In this document: positions 36,929 to 45,881 of the stretch, piece by piece
How the letters are laid out: each line of letters begins with the position of its first letter
How positions within the stretch are numbered: position 1 is the first letter of the stretch
Origin: Arthrobacter frigidicola
Lineage (GTDB): Bacteria; Actinomycetota; Actinomycetes; Actinomycetales; Micrococcaceae
Reading direction: 5' to 3'
DNA length: 64,000 nucleotides
NCBI GenBank assembly: GCA_003602285.1
Contig: QZVU01000002.1
Span: forward strand, 186,001-250,000
Program-made: the position numbers and the translations under genes
Notes under the pieces: model-generated
What the model saw: only the letters and a program-made list of their open reading frames with translations
Databases searched by the model: none
What the model was told of the DNA's origin: nothing

Positions 36929-37266
36929 CAGGAGTGGCCCTCGAACTCCTGCATCTCCCCCAGGGCCTTCTCAAGCCGTTCGACCTTGCCCGTGATTTCG
37001 CCGTTGTGCCCGGGCCGGATGTCGGCCTTCAGCACCAGCGATACCCTGCTGCCGTACCGGCCGGCAGCTTCGGTGGCGTGCTTGATGACGGCCATCACCT
37101 CGTCCCACTCACCTTCGATCGTCGTGAACATCGAGTCTGTTGAGTTGGGCAGGCCGGACTCGCGCACGACGGCGACGGCGGCGGCTACCGCTTCAGAAAC
37201 GGAGTCACCTCCACCCCTTGAGTGCTCGAAGGATCCGGACGGTGCGACTGAGAAGGCGACAAGCAT
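36928..37266 (-). CDS. MTH1187/YkoF-type thiamine-binding family protein
   Basis: This 112-residue protein belongs to the DUF77/MTH1187 family, with a ferredoxin-like fold: MLVAFSVAPSG at the start, ESGLPNSTDSMFTTIEGEW in the middle and a helical end. Members bind thiamine-like ligands, but a transport or salvage role is not established here. It precedes the spermidine-synthase-like gene by a one-base overlap and diverges from pta. Confidence 0.8.
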   Translation of the reverse strand: MLVAFSVAPSGSFEHSRGGGDSVSEAVAAAVAVVRESGLPNSTDSMFTTIEGEWDEVMAVIKHATEAAGRYGSRVSLVLKADIRPGHNGEITGKVERLEKALGEMQEFEGHS

Positions 37267-37359
37267 GGTCCAAGTCTCGCAGAAACCGCCGCCCGCGTCC
37301 CGGCCGGGCGTGTGGCCTGGGTTATGGCACCCCGGGCAGGTCCCTGACAGGATGGTGAG

Positions 37360-39486
37360 ATGACCCGCGGAATATACGTCAGTGCCATGAACCCAGGCTC
37401 CGGCAAGTCCCTGATCTCCCTTGGCCTCGCCGATATGCTCCACCGGCACGCCGACCGGGTCGGTTTCTTCCGGCCGATCGTCGAGGGCGACGACCCCGCG
37501 GCGGACCCGATGGTTCAACTGATGCAGCGCAGCTTCAACCTTCCGCCCGAGCGCTCCCGCGGCGGACTCACCCGCGCCCAGGCCCGCGCGCTGCTGGTGG
37601 CCGGCAACCGCGGGGAGATCGACACCGCGTGCGTGGCGATCTACAGCGAAATTGCCAGCCGGTGCGACGTCGTCATCGTCGAGGGCACCGACCTCGGAGG
37701 CCACGACGCCGCGGTGGAGTTCGACCTGAACGCCCGCCTCGCCAACAACCTTGGGGCGATGGTGCTGGCCGTGGTCAGCGCCAAGGAGATGTCCGTCGCC
37801 GAGGCGGCCGACGCCGTCGACGTCGCCCGGCAGGAACTCGACGAGGCCAAGGTCTCGCTGCTGGCCATGATGGTGAACCGCGCCCCCGACGAGGCGGTCG
37901 AGGGCATCCGCGCGGAGGTCCGGCCCGGCCGGTCCGGACGGCCGGTCTATGTCATTCCCGAACTGCCCGAGATCGCCCGGCCCACCATCTCGGAGGTTGC
38001 CGCGGAGCTGGGGGCCAACCAGATCGCCGGAAGCACGAACCTGGAGCGGGACGTGCTCTCCGTCCGGGTCGCCGCGATGAACGTGGGCAACTTCCTGCAC
38101 CTGCTTACCGACGGCGCCCTGGTCATCGTTCCCGGCGACCGCGCCGACGTGCTGGCCGCGACGCTCGCCTCCTCCTTCTCGCCCGAGTTTCCCGTGCCCT
38201 CGGGGCTCGTCCTCACGGGCGGACTCGAGCCGGATCCTCACCTGCTGCCCCTCCTGGCCCAGGCCCCCTTCCCGGTGTTCGCGCTCGATGACGACACCTA
38301 CACCGCCGCCCAGCGGGTCGGCGGGGTGCGCGGGGAGATCGCCACGGGGCTCCGCCGGAAGTCGGCCGCCGCCCTCGGCGCGTGGTCGCGGCAGGTTGAC
38401 GAGCAGGAACTGCTCGAACGCCTCGCGCTTCCTCGGGCCATCTCCATGACGCCGCTGCGGTTCCTCCACGAACTCATCCAGCGGGCGCGCTCGCAGCGCC
38501 GCTCCATCGTGCTGCCCGAAGGAACCGACATCCGGATCCTTCGCGCCGCTGAGATCCTGCACCGCCGCGACGTGTGCGACCTGACCATCCTCGGCCCCGA
38601 ATCGCAGGTGCGGGAACTCGCCGCCGGGCAGGGCATTGACCTCGCCGGCATCACCCTCATCGACCCCGAGACCTCGGAGCTGCGCGAGGAGTTCGCCGCC
38701 GAGTACGCCCGCCTCCGGGCGCACAAGAACGTGACCATCGAGACCGCCCGGGAACGCATGCTTGACGGAGCATATTTCGGCACCATGATGGTCCAGCTCG
38801 GCTATGTCGACGGCATGGTCTCCGGCGCTGCGCACACCACCGCCAACACCATCCGGCCGGCGCTCGAATTCGTCAAGACGCGCGAGGGCGCCCGGATCGT
38901 CTCCTCCGTCTTCCTCATGCTGCTCTCCGACCGGGTGCTCGTCTACGGCGACTGCGCGGTGAACCCGGAACCGAACGAGGAGCAACTCGCGGATATCGCC
39001 TCCGCCTCGGCCGACACCGCCGCGCAGTTCGGCGTCGAGCCGCGAGTGGCGATGCTCTCCTACTCGACGGGGGAATCGGGCTACGGCGGGGCCGTCGACG
39101 AGGTCCGCCGGGCCACCGAAATCGTGAGGGCGCTCCGGCCCGAGCTGCCGGTCGAGGGCCCGATCCAATACGACGCGGCCGTTGATGCCTCGGTCGCGGC
39201 GTCGAAGCTCCCGGGCTCCTCGGTGGCAGGCCAGGCGACGGTCTTCATCTTCCCGGACCTCAACACCGGCAACAACACCTACAAGGCCGTGCAGCAGTCG
39301 GCCGGCGCCGTCGCCGTCGGGCCGGTGCTCCAGGGCCTTCGCAAGCCCGTCAACGACCTCTCCCGCGGCTGCACCGTTGAGGACATCGTCAACACGGTCG
39401 CCATCACCGCGGTGCAGGCGCAGCAGGCACCTCCCGCCTCGGCCGCCGTCGCAGCCGTCTCAACCCCAGGAAAGCAGCAGGCATGA
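37360..39486 (+). CDS. pta: phosphate acetyltransferase, long form
   Basis: This 708-residue enzyme interconverts acetyl-CoA and acetyl phosphate. The N-terminus holds a P-loop BioD/CobQ-like domain (SAMNPGSGKSLISLGLADML), a central DRTGG-type regulatory part follows, and the catalytic PTA_PTB domain occupies about residues 375-695 with IVLPEGTDIRILRA and GAAHTTANTIRPAL. This is the long regulated Pta form. Its stop overlaps the ackA start as ATGA. Confidence 0.96.
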   Translation: MTRGIYVSAMNPGSGKSLISLGLADMLHRHADRVGFFRPIVEGDDPAADPMVQLMQRSFNLPPERSRGGLTRAQARALLVAGNRGEIDTACVAIYSEIASRCDVVIVEGTDLGGHDAAVEFDLNARLANNLGAMVLAVVSAKEMSVAEAADAVDVARQELDEAKVSLLAMMVNRAPDEAVEGIRAEVRPGRSGRPVYVIPELPEIARPTISEVAAELGANQIAGSTNLERDVLSVRVAAMNVGNFLHLLTDGALVIVPGDRADVLAATLASSFSPEFPVPSGLVLTGGLEPDPHLLPLLAQAPFPVFALDDDTYTAAQRVGGVRGEIATGLRRKSAAALGAWSRQVDEQELLERLALPRAISMTPLRFLHELIQRARSQRRSIVLPEGTDIRILRAAEILHRRDVCDLTILGPESQVRELAAGQGIDLAGITLIDPETSELREEFAAEYARLRAHKNVTIETARERMLDGAYFGTMMVQLGYVDGMVSGAAHTTANTIRPALEFVKTREGARIVSSVFLMLLSDRVLVYGDCAVNPEPNEEQLADIASASADTAAQFGVEPRVAMLSYSTGESGYGGAVDEVRRATEIVRALRPELPVEGPIQYDAAVDASVAASKLPGSSVAGQATVFIFPDLNTGNNTYKAVQQSAGAVAVGPVLQGLRKPVNDLSRGCTVEDIVNTVAITAVQAQQAPPASAAVAAVSTPGKQQA

Positions 39487-40619
39487 TCGTCCTCGTCATC
39501 AACTCCGGTTCGTCCTCCCTCAAGTACCAGGTGCGCGAGGGCGACGACGTCCTGGCGCAGGGGCTGATCGAAAGCATCGGCGAGGAGTGGGTTCCCGACC
39601 ACGCCGCGGCGATCGAACACTTCGACACCGAACTCGCGGTCATCCTGCAGGGGAAGACCATCGACGCCGTGGGACACCGGGTGGTCCACGGCGGCGAGCG
39701 CTTCGGGGAACCGGTGCTCATCACCCCGGAGATCATCCGCGCCATCGAGCGGCTCAACCCGCTGGCGCCGCTCCACAACCCGGCCAATGTGCTCGGGATC
39801 CGGGCGGTCGCCGAAAAGTGGCCCGGCGTCCCGCAGGTGGCAGTGTTCGACACCGCGTTCCACCGGACCCTTCCGGAGCGGGCCTGGCGCTACGCGGTAC
39901 CCGACGAGCTTTACACGAAACACGGGATCCGGCGCTACGGCTTTCACGGGACCTCCCACGACTACGTCACCGGGAAGGCCGCAGAATTTCTTGACACTCC
40001 GCGCGAAAACTTCAACGCCGTGATTGCGCATCTGGGCAACGGCGCATCGGTGACGGCGGTGCACGGCGGCCGGAGCATTGACACCTCCATGGGCTTCACC
40101 CCGCTCGAAGGACTGGTGATGGGCACCCGCTCGGGCGACATCGACCCGTCGATCCTGCTGTTCCTTGCCCGCGAGGGCTACACCCCCGACGACCTCGACA
40201 CCCTGCTGAACCGCGAATCGGGGCTGCGCGGGCTCGCGGGCACCAATGACATGCGTTCGGTGGAGAAGGCCGCCGACGGTGGAGACAAGGCGGCGCAGGT
40301 TGCCCTTGAGATCGCCGCCTACCGCCTCGCGAAGTACATCGGCGGCTACCACGTTGCGGTCGGCGGAGCACAGGCCCTGGTGTTCACTGCGGGCATCGGC
40401 GAGAATTCCTCCTCGTTCCGCTCGCTGGTGGCGGGCGAGCTTACGGCCCTCGGCATCGAACTCGACCCTGAACTCAACGAACCGCGCGGGTCATCGGCGC
40501 GCGTCGTCAGCACCGCGGGATCGGCGATGCCCGTGCTGGTGGTCCCCACCGACGAGGAGGCCGCAATCGCCGAGGCGACCGCCGCCACCGTGGGTGCCGC
40601 CGCCGCCGCGGGAAGCTAA
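39483..40619 (+). CDS. ackA: acetate kinase
   Basis: This 378-residue ASKHA-fold kinase interconverts acetyl phosphate plus ADP and acetate plus ATP. VLVINSGSSSLKYQV at the N-terminus, HGTSHDYV and VFTAGIGENSS are the family motifs. It is translationally coupled to pta and completes the acetate overflow/assimilation pathway. The last 20 residues are Ala-rich and variable. Confidence 0.97.
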   Translation: MIVLVINSGSSSLKYQVREGDDVLAQGLIESIGEEWVPDHAAAIEHFDTELAVILQGKTIDAVGHRVVHGGERFGEPVLITPEIIRAIERLNPLAPLHNPANVLGIRAVAEKWPGVPQVAVFDTAFHRTLPERAWRYAVPDELYTKHGIRRYGFHGTSHDYVTGKAAEFLDTPRENFNAVIAHLGNGASVTAVHGGRSIDTSMGFTPLEGLVMGTRSGDIDPSILLFLAREGYTPDDLDTLLNRESGLRGLAGTNDMRSVEKAADGGDKAAQVALEIAAYRLAKYIGGYHVAVGGAQALVFTAGIGENSSSFRSLVAGELTALGIELDPELNEPRGSSARVVSTAGSAMPVLVVPTDEEAAIAEATAATVGAAAAAGS

Positions 40620-40671
40620 GCGCGCGCTGCCCTGCGACGCGGCACCCCGACACGGCCGGACAGGCACACCG

Positions 40672-40720
40672 GGCAGGAGTGCCAAGGCAGGGGTGCCAGG
40701 CCAGGGGTGCCAGGGCAGGG
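40672..40720. repeat. 14-bp tandem repeat between ackA and azlD
   Basis: Three 14-bp units and a half start at 40672, 40686, 40700 and 40714, with consensus GGCAGGGGTGCCAG. The unit also holds short inverted GGCA/TGCC arms. It lies between convergent genes, next to the azlD stop, whose final CTGCCCTGA resembles the CTGCCCTGG of the repeat on the minus strand. Confidence 0.75.
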
Positions 40721-40728
40721 TCATGAGG

Positions 40729-41040
40729 TCAGGGCAGGCCTGCCAGCCGCGCCGCTGCAGCGGCGAGCGCCCCGGCAGCGACCACGACGAGGAACGGAGC
40801 CCGCAGCCAGAGGGCGACGGCGGCCGCGGCGGCTGCGGCGAGCCGCGCATCCGGCACGAGCGCACTGCCCGAGGAGACCGTGGTGACGACCGTCAGGGAG
40901 GTCAGCAGCCCCACGGTGAGCGCCCCCGCCGCCCGCAGCATGCGCGGATTGCCCAGGATCCGGGCAGGCACCAGGTAGCCGGCAAGCTTGGTCGCGAAGG
41001 ACACGATGCCGGCGGCCAGAATCCAGAACCACAGGACCAT
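40729..41040 (-). CDS. azlD: AzlD-family branched-chain amino acid exporter subunit
   Basis: This 103-residue protein has three to four hydrophobic segments and the family-typical VLWFWILAAGIVSFATKLAGYL start. AzlD pairs with AzlC (BrnE with BrnF in Corynebacterium) to export leucine, isoleucine, valine or methionine. The ATG overlaps the azlC stop by one base (TGATG). Confidence 0.9.
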   Translation of the reverse strand: MVLWFWILAAGIVSFATKLAGYLVPARILGNPRMLRAAGALTVGLLTSLTVVTTVSSGSALVPDARLAAAAAAAVALWLRAPFLVVVAAGALAAAAARLAGLP

Positions 41041-41768
41041 CAGGCACCCCCGTCCCGGCCGGGCTGCGGTCCCGGCCGCCGGTCCGCCGCCGCTTCCGCG
41101 GGCCGGGGAGGCATCCGGCGCAGGCCGAGGACAGCGGCCACCACTGCGGCGCACAGGATCGGCACCCCGGGCGGCGCCAGGGGCACGGCAACGACGGTCA
41201 CCACGGCGCAGGCCACCGCGATGGCTCCGGCCTCCCGGGAGCGCAGCCGCGGCCACAGCAGCCCGAGGAAGGCGGCCACCGCGGCACCGTCGAGCCCCCA
41301 CTGCCGCGGATCACCCACGGCACCGCCAAGCAGCGCCCCCACGAGGGTGAAGACGTTCCAGAGCACGAACACCCCGATGCCTGCGGTCCAGAAACCGCGT
41401 TTGGCCTCCGGCAGCTCGCTCTGGGCGGTGGCCGTAGCGACCGATTCGTCAATGGTGAGCTGTGCGGCCGCGGCCTTCCGCCAGCCCCGCGGCCGGAGCA
41501 GGAAATTAAGCTGCATTCCATACACGCCGTTGCGGAGCCCGAGCAGCGCTGCGGCCGACAACGCCGACAGCCCGCTGCCCCCGCCGGCCACAACGCCGAT
41601 GAAGGCGAACTGCGAACCGCCGCTGAACATCAGCAGGCTCAGGGCCGCCGTCTGGGCGAGGCTGAGGCCGGAGGCTGCGGACAGCGCCCCGAATGAGATG
41701 CCGTAGAGGCCGGTGGCGACGGCCACCGAGAGGCCCACGCGGACGGCGGGTGAGGCGAGGAGTTCCAC
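41040..41768 (-). CDS. azlC: AzlC-family branched-chain amino acid exporter subunit
   Basis: This 242-residue membrane protein carries AVATGLYGISFGALSAASG and the conserved MFSGGSQFAFIGV motif of AzlC/BrnF, with about six to seven helices. I used the GTG at 41768 because upstream in-frame residues are not protein-like and overlap the divergent dehydrogenase promoter. It acts with AzlD in the cytoplasmic membrane. The specific substrate is inferred from family knowledge. Confidence 0.88.
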   Translation of the reverse strand: MELLASPAVRVGLSVAVATGLYGISFGALSAASGLSLAQTAALSLLMFSGGSQFAFIGVVAGGGSGLSALSAAALLGLRNGVYGMQLNFLLRPRGWRKAAAAQLTIDESVATATAQSELPEAKRGFWTAGIGVFVLWNVFTLVGALLGGAVGDPRQWGLDGAAVAAFLGLLWPRLRSREAGAIAVACAVVTVVAVPLAPPGVPILCAAVVAAVLGLRRMPPRPAEAAADRRPGPQPGRDGGA

Positions 41769-41877
41769 CGAATCAGGGTAGTGGGTGCGGCCCGGCTTCT
41801 CCCACCCGGCTTTGCTTTCCGGCCGGTCGGGTGAATAGTAGGGAAAGACAGCACCCTTACTACCTTTGGAGGCAGGC

Positions 41878-43053
41878 GTGAAAGCAGTGACCTGGCAGGG
41901 CCGGCGCAAGATCAGCGTTGAGGAAGTCCCGGACCCGATCCTTCGGGAGCCGACGGATGCGATTGTGAGGATCACCTCCACCGCCATCTGCGGCTCCGAC
42001 CTCCACCTGTACGAGGTCCTCGGGCCGTACATGTCCCGGGGGGACATCCTGGGCCACGAGCCCATGGGCATCGTCGAGGAGGTCGGCAGCGAGGTCACGA
42101 ACCTGGCGCCCGGGGACCGCGTCGTCATTCCCTTCAATATCTCCTGCGGCCACTGCATGATGTGCCGCAGCGGGCTGCAGTCCCAGTGCGAGACCACCCA
42201 GGTCCGTGAAAAGGGCACCGGGGCGAGCCTCTTCGGCTTCTCCTCCCTCTACGGCTCGGTGCCGGGTGGCCAGGCCCAGTTCCTGAGGGTCCCGCACGCG
42301 AACTACGGACCCATCAAGGTGGGATCCGAACTTCCCGACGAGCGCTACCTCTACCTCTCCGACATCCTCCCCACGGCCTGGCAGGGTGTGAAGTACGCCG
42401 ACGTTCCCGACGGCGGAACCCTCGCCGTCTACGGGCTCGGCCCGGTGGGCCAGTTCGCCGCGCGCATCGGCAGGCACCTCGGCTACCGGGTCATCGGCAT
42501 CGAACCGGTCGCCGAACGCCGGGCGATGGCCCAGCGCCACGGCATCGAGACCCTCGACTTCTCGAAGAACCTTGGCGAGGAACTGCGCAGCATGACCGGA
42601 GGGCGCGGCCCCGACTCGGTGGTCGATGCCGTGGGGATGGAGGCCCATGGCTCCCCCGCCGGCGCGTTCGCCCAGAATGCCGTCGGGCTGCTGCCGGACG
42701 CCCTCGCCCGCAAGGCCGTCGAAACGGCGGGGGTGGACCGCCTGAGCGTCCTGCACTCCGCAATCGATTCGGTGCGCCGGGGCGGAACCATCTCCCTCAG
42801 CGGGGTGTACGGCGGCAATGCGAACCCGATGCCGCTGTTCACCATGTTCGACAAGCAGCTCCAGCTGCGCATGGGCCAGTGCAATGTCCGCCGCTGGACC
42901 GAGGACCTGCTTCCCCTCGTCGAGGACCCCGCCGACCCCCTGGGCGTCACCGACCTGATGACCCACGAAGTGTCGATCGATGAGGCCCCTGAGGCCTACT
43001 CCAGCTTCCAGAAGAAGCAGGACGGGTGCATCAAGGTTGTTCTAAAGCCGTAA
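41878..43053 (+). CDS. zinc-dependent alcohol dehydrogenase, formaldehyde-dehydrogenase-like
   Basis: This 391-residue MDR enzyme has the catalytic zinc region ICGSDLHLYE...GHEPMGIVEEVG, a structural-zinc loop CGHCMMCRSGLQSQC and a Rossmann motif VYGLGPVGQFAARIG. It resembles glutathione-independent formaldehyde dehydrogenases and other long-chain MDR relatives; the substrate is uncertain. The GTG at 41878 follows GGAGG. Its last 23 bases overlap the 3' end of the convergent GH15 gene. Confidence 0.88.
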   Translation: MKAVTWQGRRKISVEEVPDPILREPTDAIVRITSTAICGSDLHLYEVLGPYMSRGDILGHEPMGIVEEVGSEVTNLAPGDRVVIPFNISCGHCMMCRSGLQSQCETTQVREKGTGASLFGFSSLYGSVPGGQAQFLRVPHANYGPIKVGSELPDERYLYLSDILPTAWQGVKYADVPDGGTLAVYGLGPVGQFAARIGRHLGYRVIGIEPVAERRAMAQRHGIETLDFSKNLGEELRSMTGGRGPDSVVDAVGMEAHGSPAGAFAQNAVGLLPDALARKAVETAGVDRLSVLHSAIDSVRRGGTISLSGVYGGNANPMPLFTMFDKQLQLRMGQCNVRRWTEDLLPLVEDPADPLGVTDLMTHEVSIDEAPEAYSSFQKKQDGCIKVVLKP

Positions 43054-44866
43054 CCCCGAGGGCGCCGGCCAGGGAGGACGGCTGCAGGGCGGCGGCGTAG
43101 TGGATGGCGTCGGCGGCCCGCACCAGGGTCAGGTGGGAGAACGCCTGCGGGTAGTTTCCGACCATGGTGCGGGCCTTGGCGTCGTACTCCTCCGAGAGCA
43201 GCCCCAGCTCGTTGGCGAAACCGATCAGCCGGTCCATGAGGGCCCGCGCCTCTTCGCCGCGGCCGCTGCGCGCGTACTGCTCGACCAGCCAGAAGGAGCA
43301 GGCAAGGAATGGGTGCTCGCCGGGCTCGAGCCCGTCGTCGGACTCCTCGGTGCGGTAGCGCAGCAGCAGCCCCTCGTCGGTGAGGAGGTTCTTCTCGAGC
43401 GCCGCCACCGTCCCGAGCATCTTCGGGTCGTCGTAGGCGAGGAAACCCACCTGCGGGAGCTGGAGGAGCGAGGCGTCGAGCTGCTCCTCGCCGTATGCCT
43501 GGGTGAAGGAGTTGAGTTCCTCGTTGAAGCCGTGCTCCATCACCTCGGAGCGCAGCTCGTCGCGCAGGGCGATCCACTGCTCCAGCGGGCCGTCGAGCCC
43601 GTGGTCCTCAACGGCACGGACGGCGCAGTCGAACGCGGCCCACATCATCACCCGGGAGTGGGTGAAGTGCTTGAGGTCCCCGCGCATCTCCCAGATGCCG
43701 TGGTCCTTGTCGTGGAGGTGGTTCTCGGCGAAACCGAGAAGTGCGCGCTGCAGCGGCCAGGAGAAGTGATCCTCGGTCACCCCGTGGCAGCGGAGCTTCT
43801 CGAGGGCCACGATCACCTCGCCGACGACGTCGGCCTGGTACTGGTGGACGGCGCCGTTGCCGATGCGCACCGGCAGGGAGTCCCGGTACCCGGGCAGGTG
43901 GGAAAGGATGGTCTCGGGAAGGTGCCGTTCCCCGGCCAGGCCGTACATGATCTGGAGGTCCTCTGGATCCCCGGCCACCGCGCGGAGGAGCCAGTTGCGC
44001 CACTCGAGCGCTTCCTCCTGGTAGCCGTGGGTCATCATCGCCTCAAGGGTCAGGGCCGCGTCCCGGAGCCAGCAGTAACGGTAGTCCCAGTTGCGCTCGC
44101 CGCCGAAGTGCTCGGGCAGGGAGGTGGTGGGCGCCGCGACGATCCCGCCGGTGTCCTCATGGGTCAGGGCCCGGAGCACCAGCAGCGACCGCTTGACCAT
44201 GTCGTCGTACTCGCCCTGCGGCTCGTAGTTCGACGCCCAGGCCCGCCAGTAGGCGATGGTGCTCTCGAGGCAGGGCGCGGCCTCCTGGCTGCGGGGCGCG
44301 GTGCGGTGGGAGGGGAACCACGCCAGCTCGATGTCAAGCCGCTGGCCCGCGGTGACCGTCAGTGTCCCCTCGTGCCGGTGCCCCTGGGGCTTAAGGGGGT
44401 TCCCGCGGTGCATCAGGGCGTTGGGGCCGGCAGTCGCCAGCAGCATGGGGCCGTCGTCGTCGTGGGCCTTGCGCACCCACGGCACCACGTCGCCGTACTC
44501 GAAACGCAGCTGAAGCTCCTCGCGCATCATGACGGTCCCGCTGATTCCCTCGACCCGCCGCACCAGGGACGCCCGGCGGTCCTCCACCGGCATGAAGTCG
44601 GTGACCAGGACCTCCCCGGTGCTGGTCCGCCAGCGTGTCTGCAGCACGAAGGTGGAATCGAGGTACGCACGCCCGATCACCTCAGCCTCCTCCTCGACGG
44701 GGGCGAGCAGCCAGCGGCCGTGGTCTTCGGTGCCCAGCAGCTTCGTGAAGACGGACGGGGAATCGAATCGGGGAAAGCACAGCCAGTCGACGCTGCCCCG
44801 GCGCGATATCAACGCGCCGGTGTGAAGGTCCGATACCAGGGCGTAGTCCTCAATGGGCGGATGCAT
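43031..44866 (-). CDS. GH15 glucoamylase/trehalase-family protein
   Basis: This 611-residue cytoplasmic protein has a beta-sandwich N-terminal domain (IEDYALVSDLHTGALISRRG) and an alpha/alpha-barrel GH15 domain with GERNWDYRYCWLRDAALTLE, HGIWEMRG and VGNYPQAFSHL. The actinobacterial GH15 group includes trehalases that need phosphate, as well as glucan hydrolases. No signal peptide is seen. The 3' end overlaps the convergent dehydrogenase by 23 bases, so both genes share sequence at their ends. Confidence 0.9.
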   Translation of the reverse strand: MHPPIEDYALVSDLHTGALISRRGSVDWLCFPRFDSPSVFTKLLGTEDHGRWLLAPVEEEAEVIGRAYLDSTFVLQTRWRTSTGEVLVTDFMPVEDRRASLVRRVEGISGTVMMREELQLRFEYGDVVPWVRKAHDDDGPMLLATAGPNALMHRGNPLKPQGHRHEGTLTVTAGQRLDIELAWFPSHRTAPRSQEAAPCLESTIAYWRAWASNYEPQGEYDDMVKRSLLVLRALTHEDTGGIVAAPTTSLPEHFGGERNWDYRYCWLRDAALTLEAMMTHGYQEEALEWRNWLLRAVAGDPEDLQIMYGLAGERHLPETILSHLPGYRDSLPVRIGNGAVHQYQADVVGEVIVALEKLRCHGVTEDHFSWPLQRALLGFAENHLHDKDHGIWEMRGDLKHFTHSRVMMWAAFDCAVRAVEDHGLDGPLEQWIALRDELRSEVMEHGFNEELNSFTQAYGEEQLDASLLQLPQVGFLAYDDPKMLGTVAALEKNLLTDEGLLLRYRTEESDDGLEPGEHPFLACSFWLVEQYARSGRGEEARALMDRLIGFANELGLLSEEYDAKARTMVGNYPQAFSHLTLVRAADAIHYAAALQPSSLAGALGVTALEQP

Positions 44867-44902
44867 GCGTTAACTCAACCACAAAGCGGAGTGCTGAGAG
44901 CC

Positions 44903-45772
44903 CTATCCGCCTGAGGAAATTGCAAAGAACGAGCGCATTTCCGCAGGGTAGTCGGTGGTGATTTCCTGGACGCCCAGCCCCGCCACCAGTTCGGCTTCCT
45001 CTTGCGTATTGACCGTCCACACCCGCACCCGGACGTCCTCAGAAACCCACCGGCGGACGGTGTCCTGGTGTGCCCTGACATAGGCCACGCCCGGCCCTGC
45101 CATTCCGACGGTGTGGGCGTCGATCAGCGCCTCACCCTCGTCGATGGCACGCCGCATCAGGTTGATCACGGCGCCCGAGGTAATCGAGCCGAAACTGAGT
45201 GCCTCCCGCACCTCATCGGGCTCCACATCCGCCACCAGCTGGCACAGGGCATGCGCGGGGGCGATCTCTCCGAGCTGGTGCATCGAGTCGGGGTTGAAGC
45301 TCATGAAGCTGATGGTGAGGTTGCCGAGGGTCGAGCTCTCCGGATCCCAGCCCTCATCCAGGAGGAAAGCGACAAGCTCGGCTTCAAGGCGCAGGCCGAA
45401 GGGGCTTGGGTGCTTGAGCTCGATAGCCAGCGCGATGCTCCGCCCGGCGGACCGCAGCAGCTGGAGGAGGTCGGCCAGGGTCAGCAGCTGGTTCCGGGGT
45501 CCCCCATACTCGGCCGGAATCCGAACGCCCTTCCACGAGGAGAAGTCGAGCTCCCGAAGCTGGGCCAGGGTATGGTCGGCGACGTCGCCCGAGCCGTTCG
45601 AGGTCCGCTCAAGTGTCGGATCGTGGATGCAGACGAGCTGCTCGTCGCGGGTCAGGTGCACGTCGCACTCGACGCCGTCGGCTCCGTCGGCCAGGGCCTG
45701 AAGGAAGGCCGCACGGGTATGCTCTGCGTACATACCGCTCGCACCCCGGTGGGCGAAGATCTGTGGACTCAT
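44903..45772 (-). CDS. glycerophosphodiester phosphodiesterase
   Basis: This 289-residue TIM-barrel enzyme cleaves glycerophosphodiesters to glycerol 3-phosphate and an alcohol. FAHRGASGMYAEHTRAAF, ADGVECDVHLTRD and the following HDPTLERTSNG are the GDPD active-site motifs with metal-binding Glu and Asp. There is no signal peptide, as in cytoplasmic UgpQ. It lies 36 bases upstream of the GH15 gene on the same strand and diverges from DUF445. Confidence 0.93.
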   Translation of the reverse strand: MSPQIFAHRGASGMYAEHTRAAFLQALADGADGVECDVHLTRDEQLVCIHDPTLERTSNGSGDVADHTLAQLRELDFSSWKGVRIPAEYGGPRNQLLTLADLLQLLRSAGRSIALAIELKHPSPFGLRLEAELVAFLLDEGWDPESSTLGNLTISFMSFNPDSMHQLGEIAPAHALCQLVADVEPDEVREALSFGSITSGAVINLMRRAIDEGEALIDAHTVGMAGPGVAYVRAHQDTVRRWVSEDVRVRVWTVNTQEEAELVAGLGVQEITTDYPAEMRSFFAISSGG

Positions 45773-45881
45773 GCTTGACCCTACTCTCGGTTCTTTCCTG
45801 GAAGCCGACCGTTCCCCGATTACGGTACGCGATGGACACACCGGCGGGACATTGGACGGCCGCGCTCGATAGACTGGACCG

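Noticed and set aside
36928-39168. A 746-codon open frame antisense to pta
   Set aside because: It mirrors pta codons on the opposite strand and has the composition of a high-GC shadow frame; only its last 112 codons, the DUF77 protein, are real.
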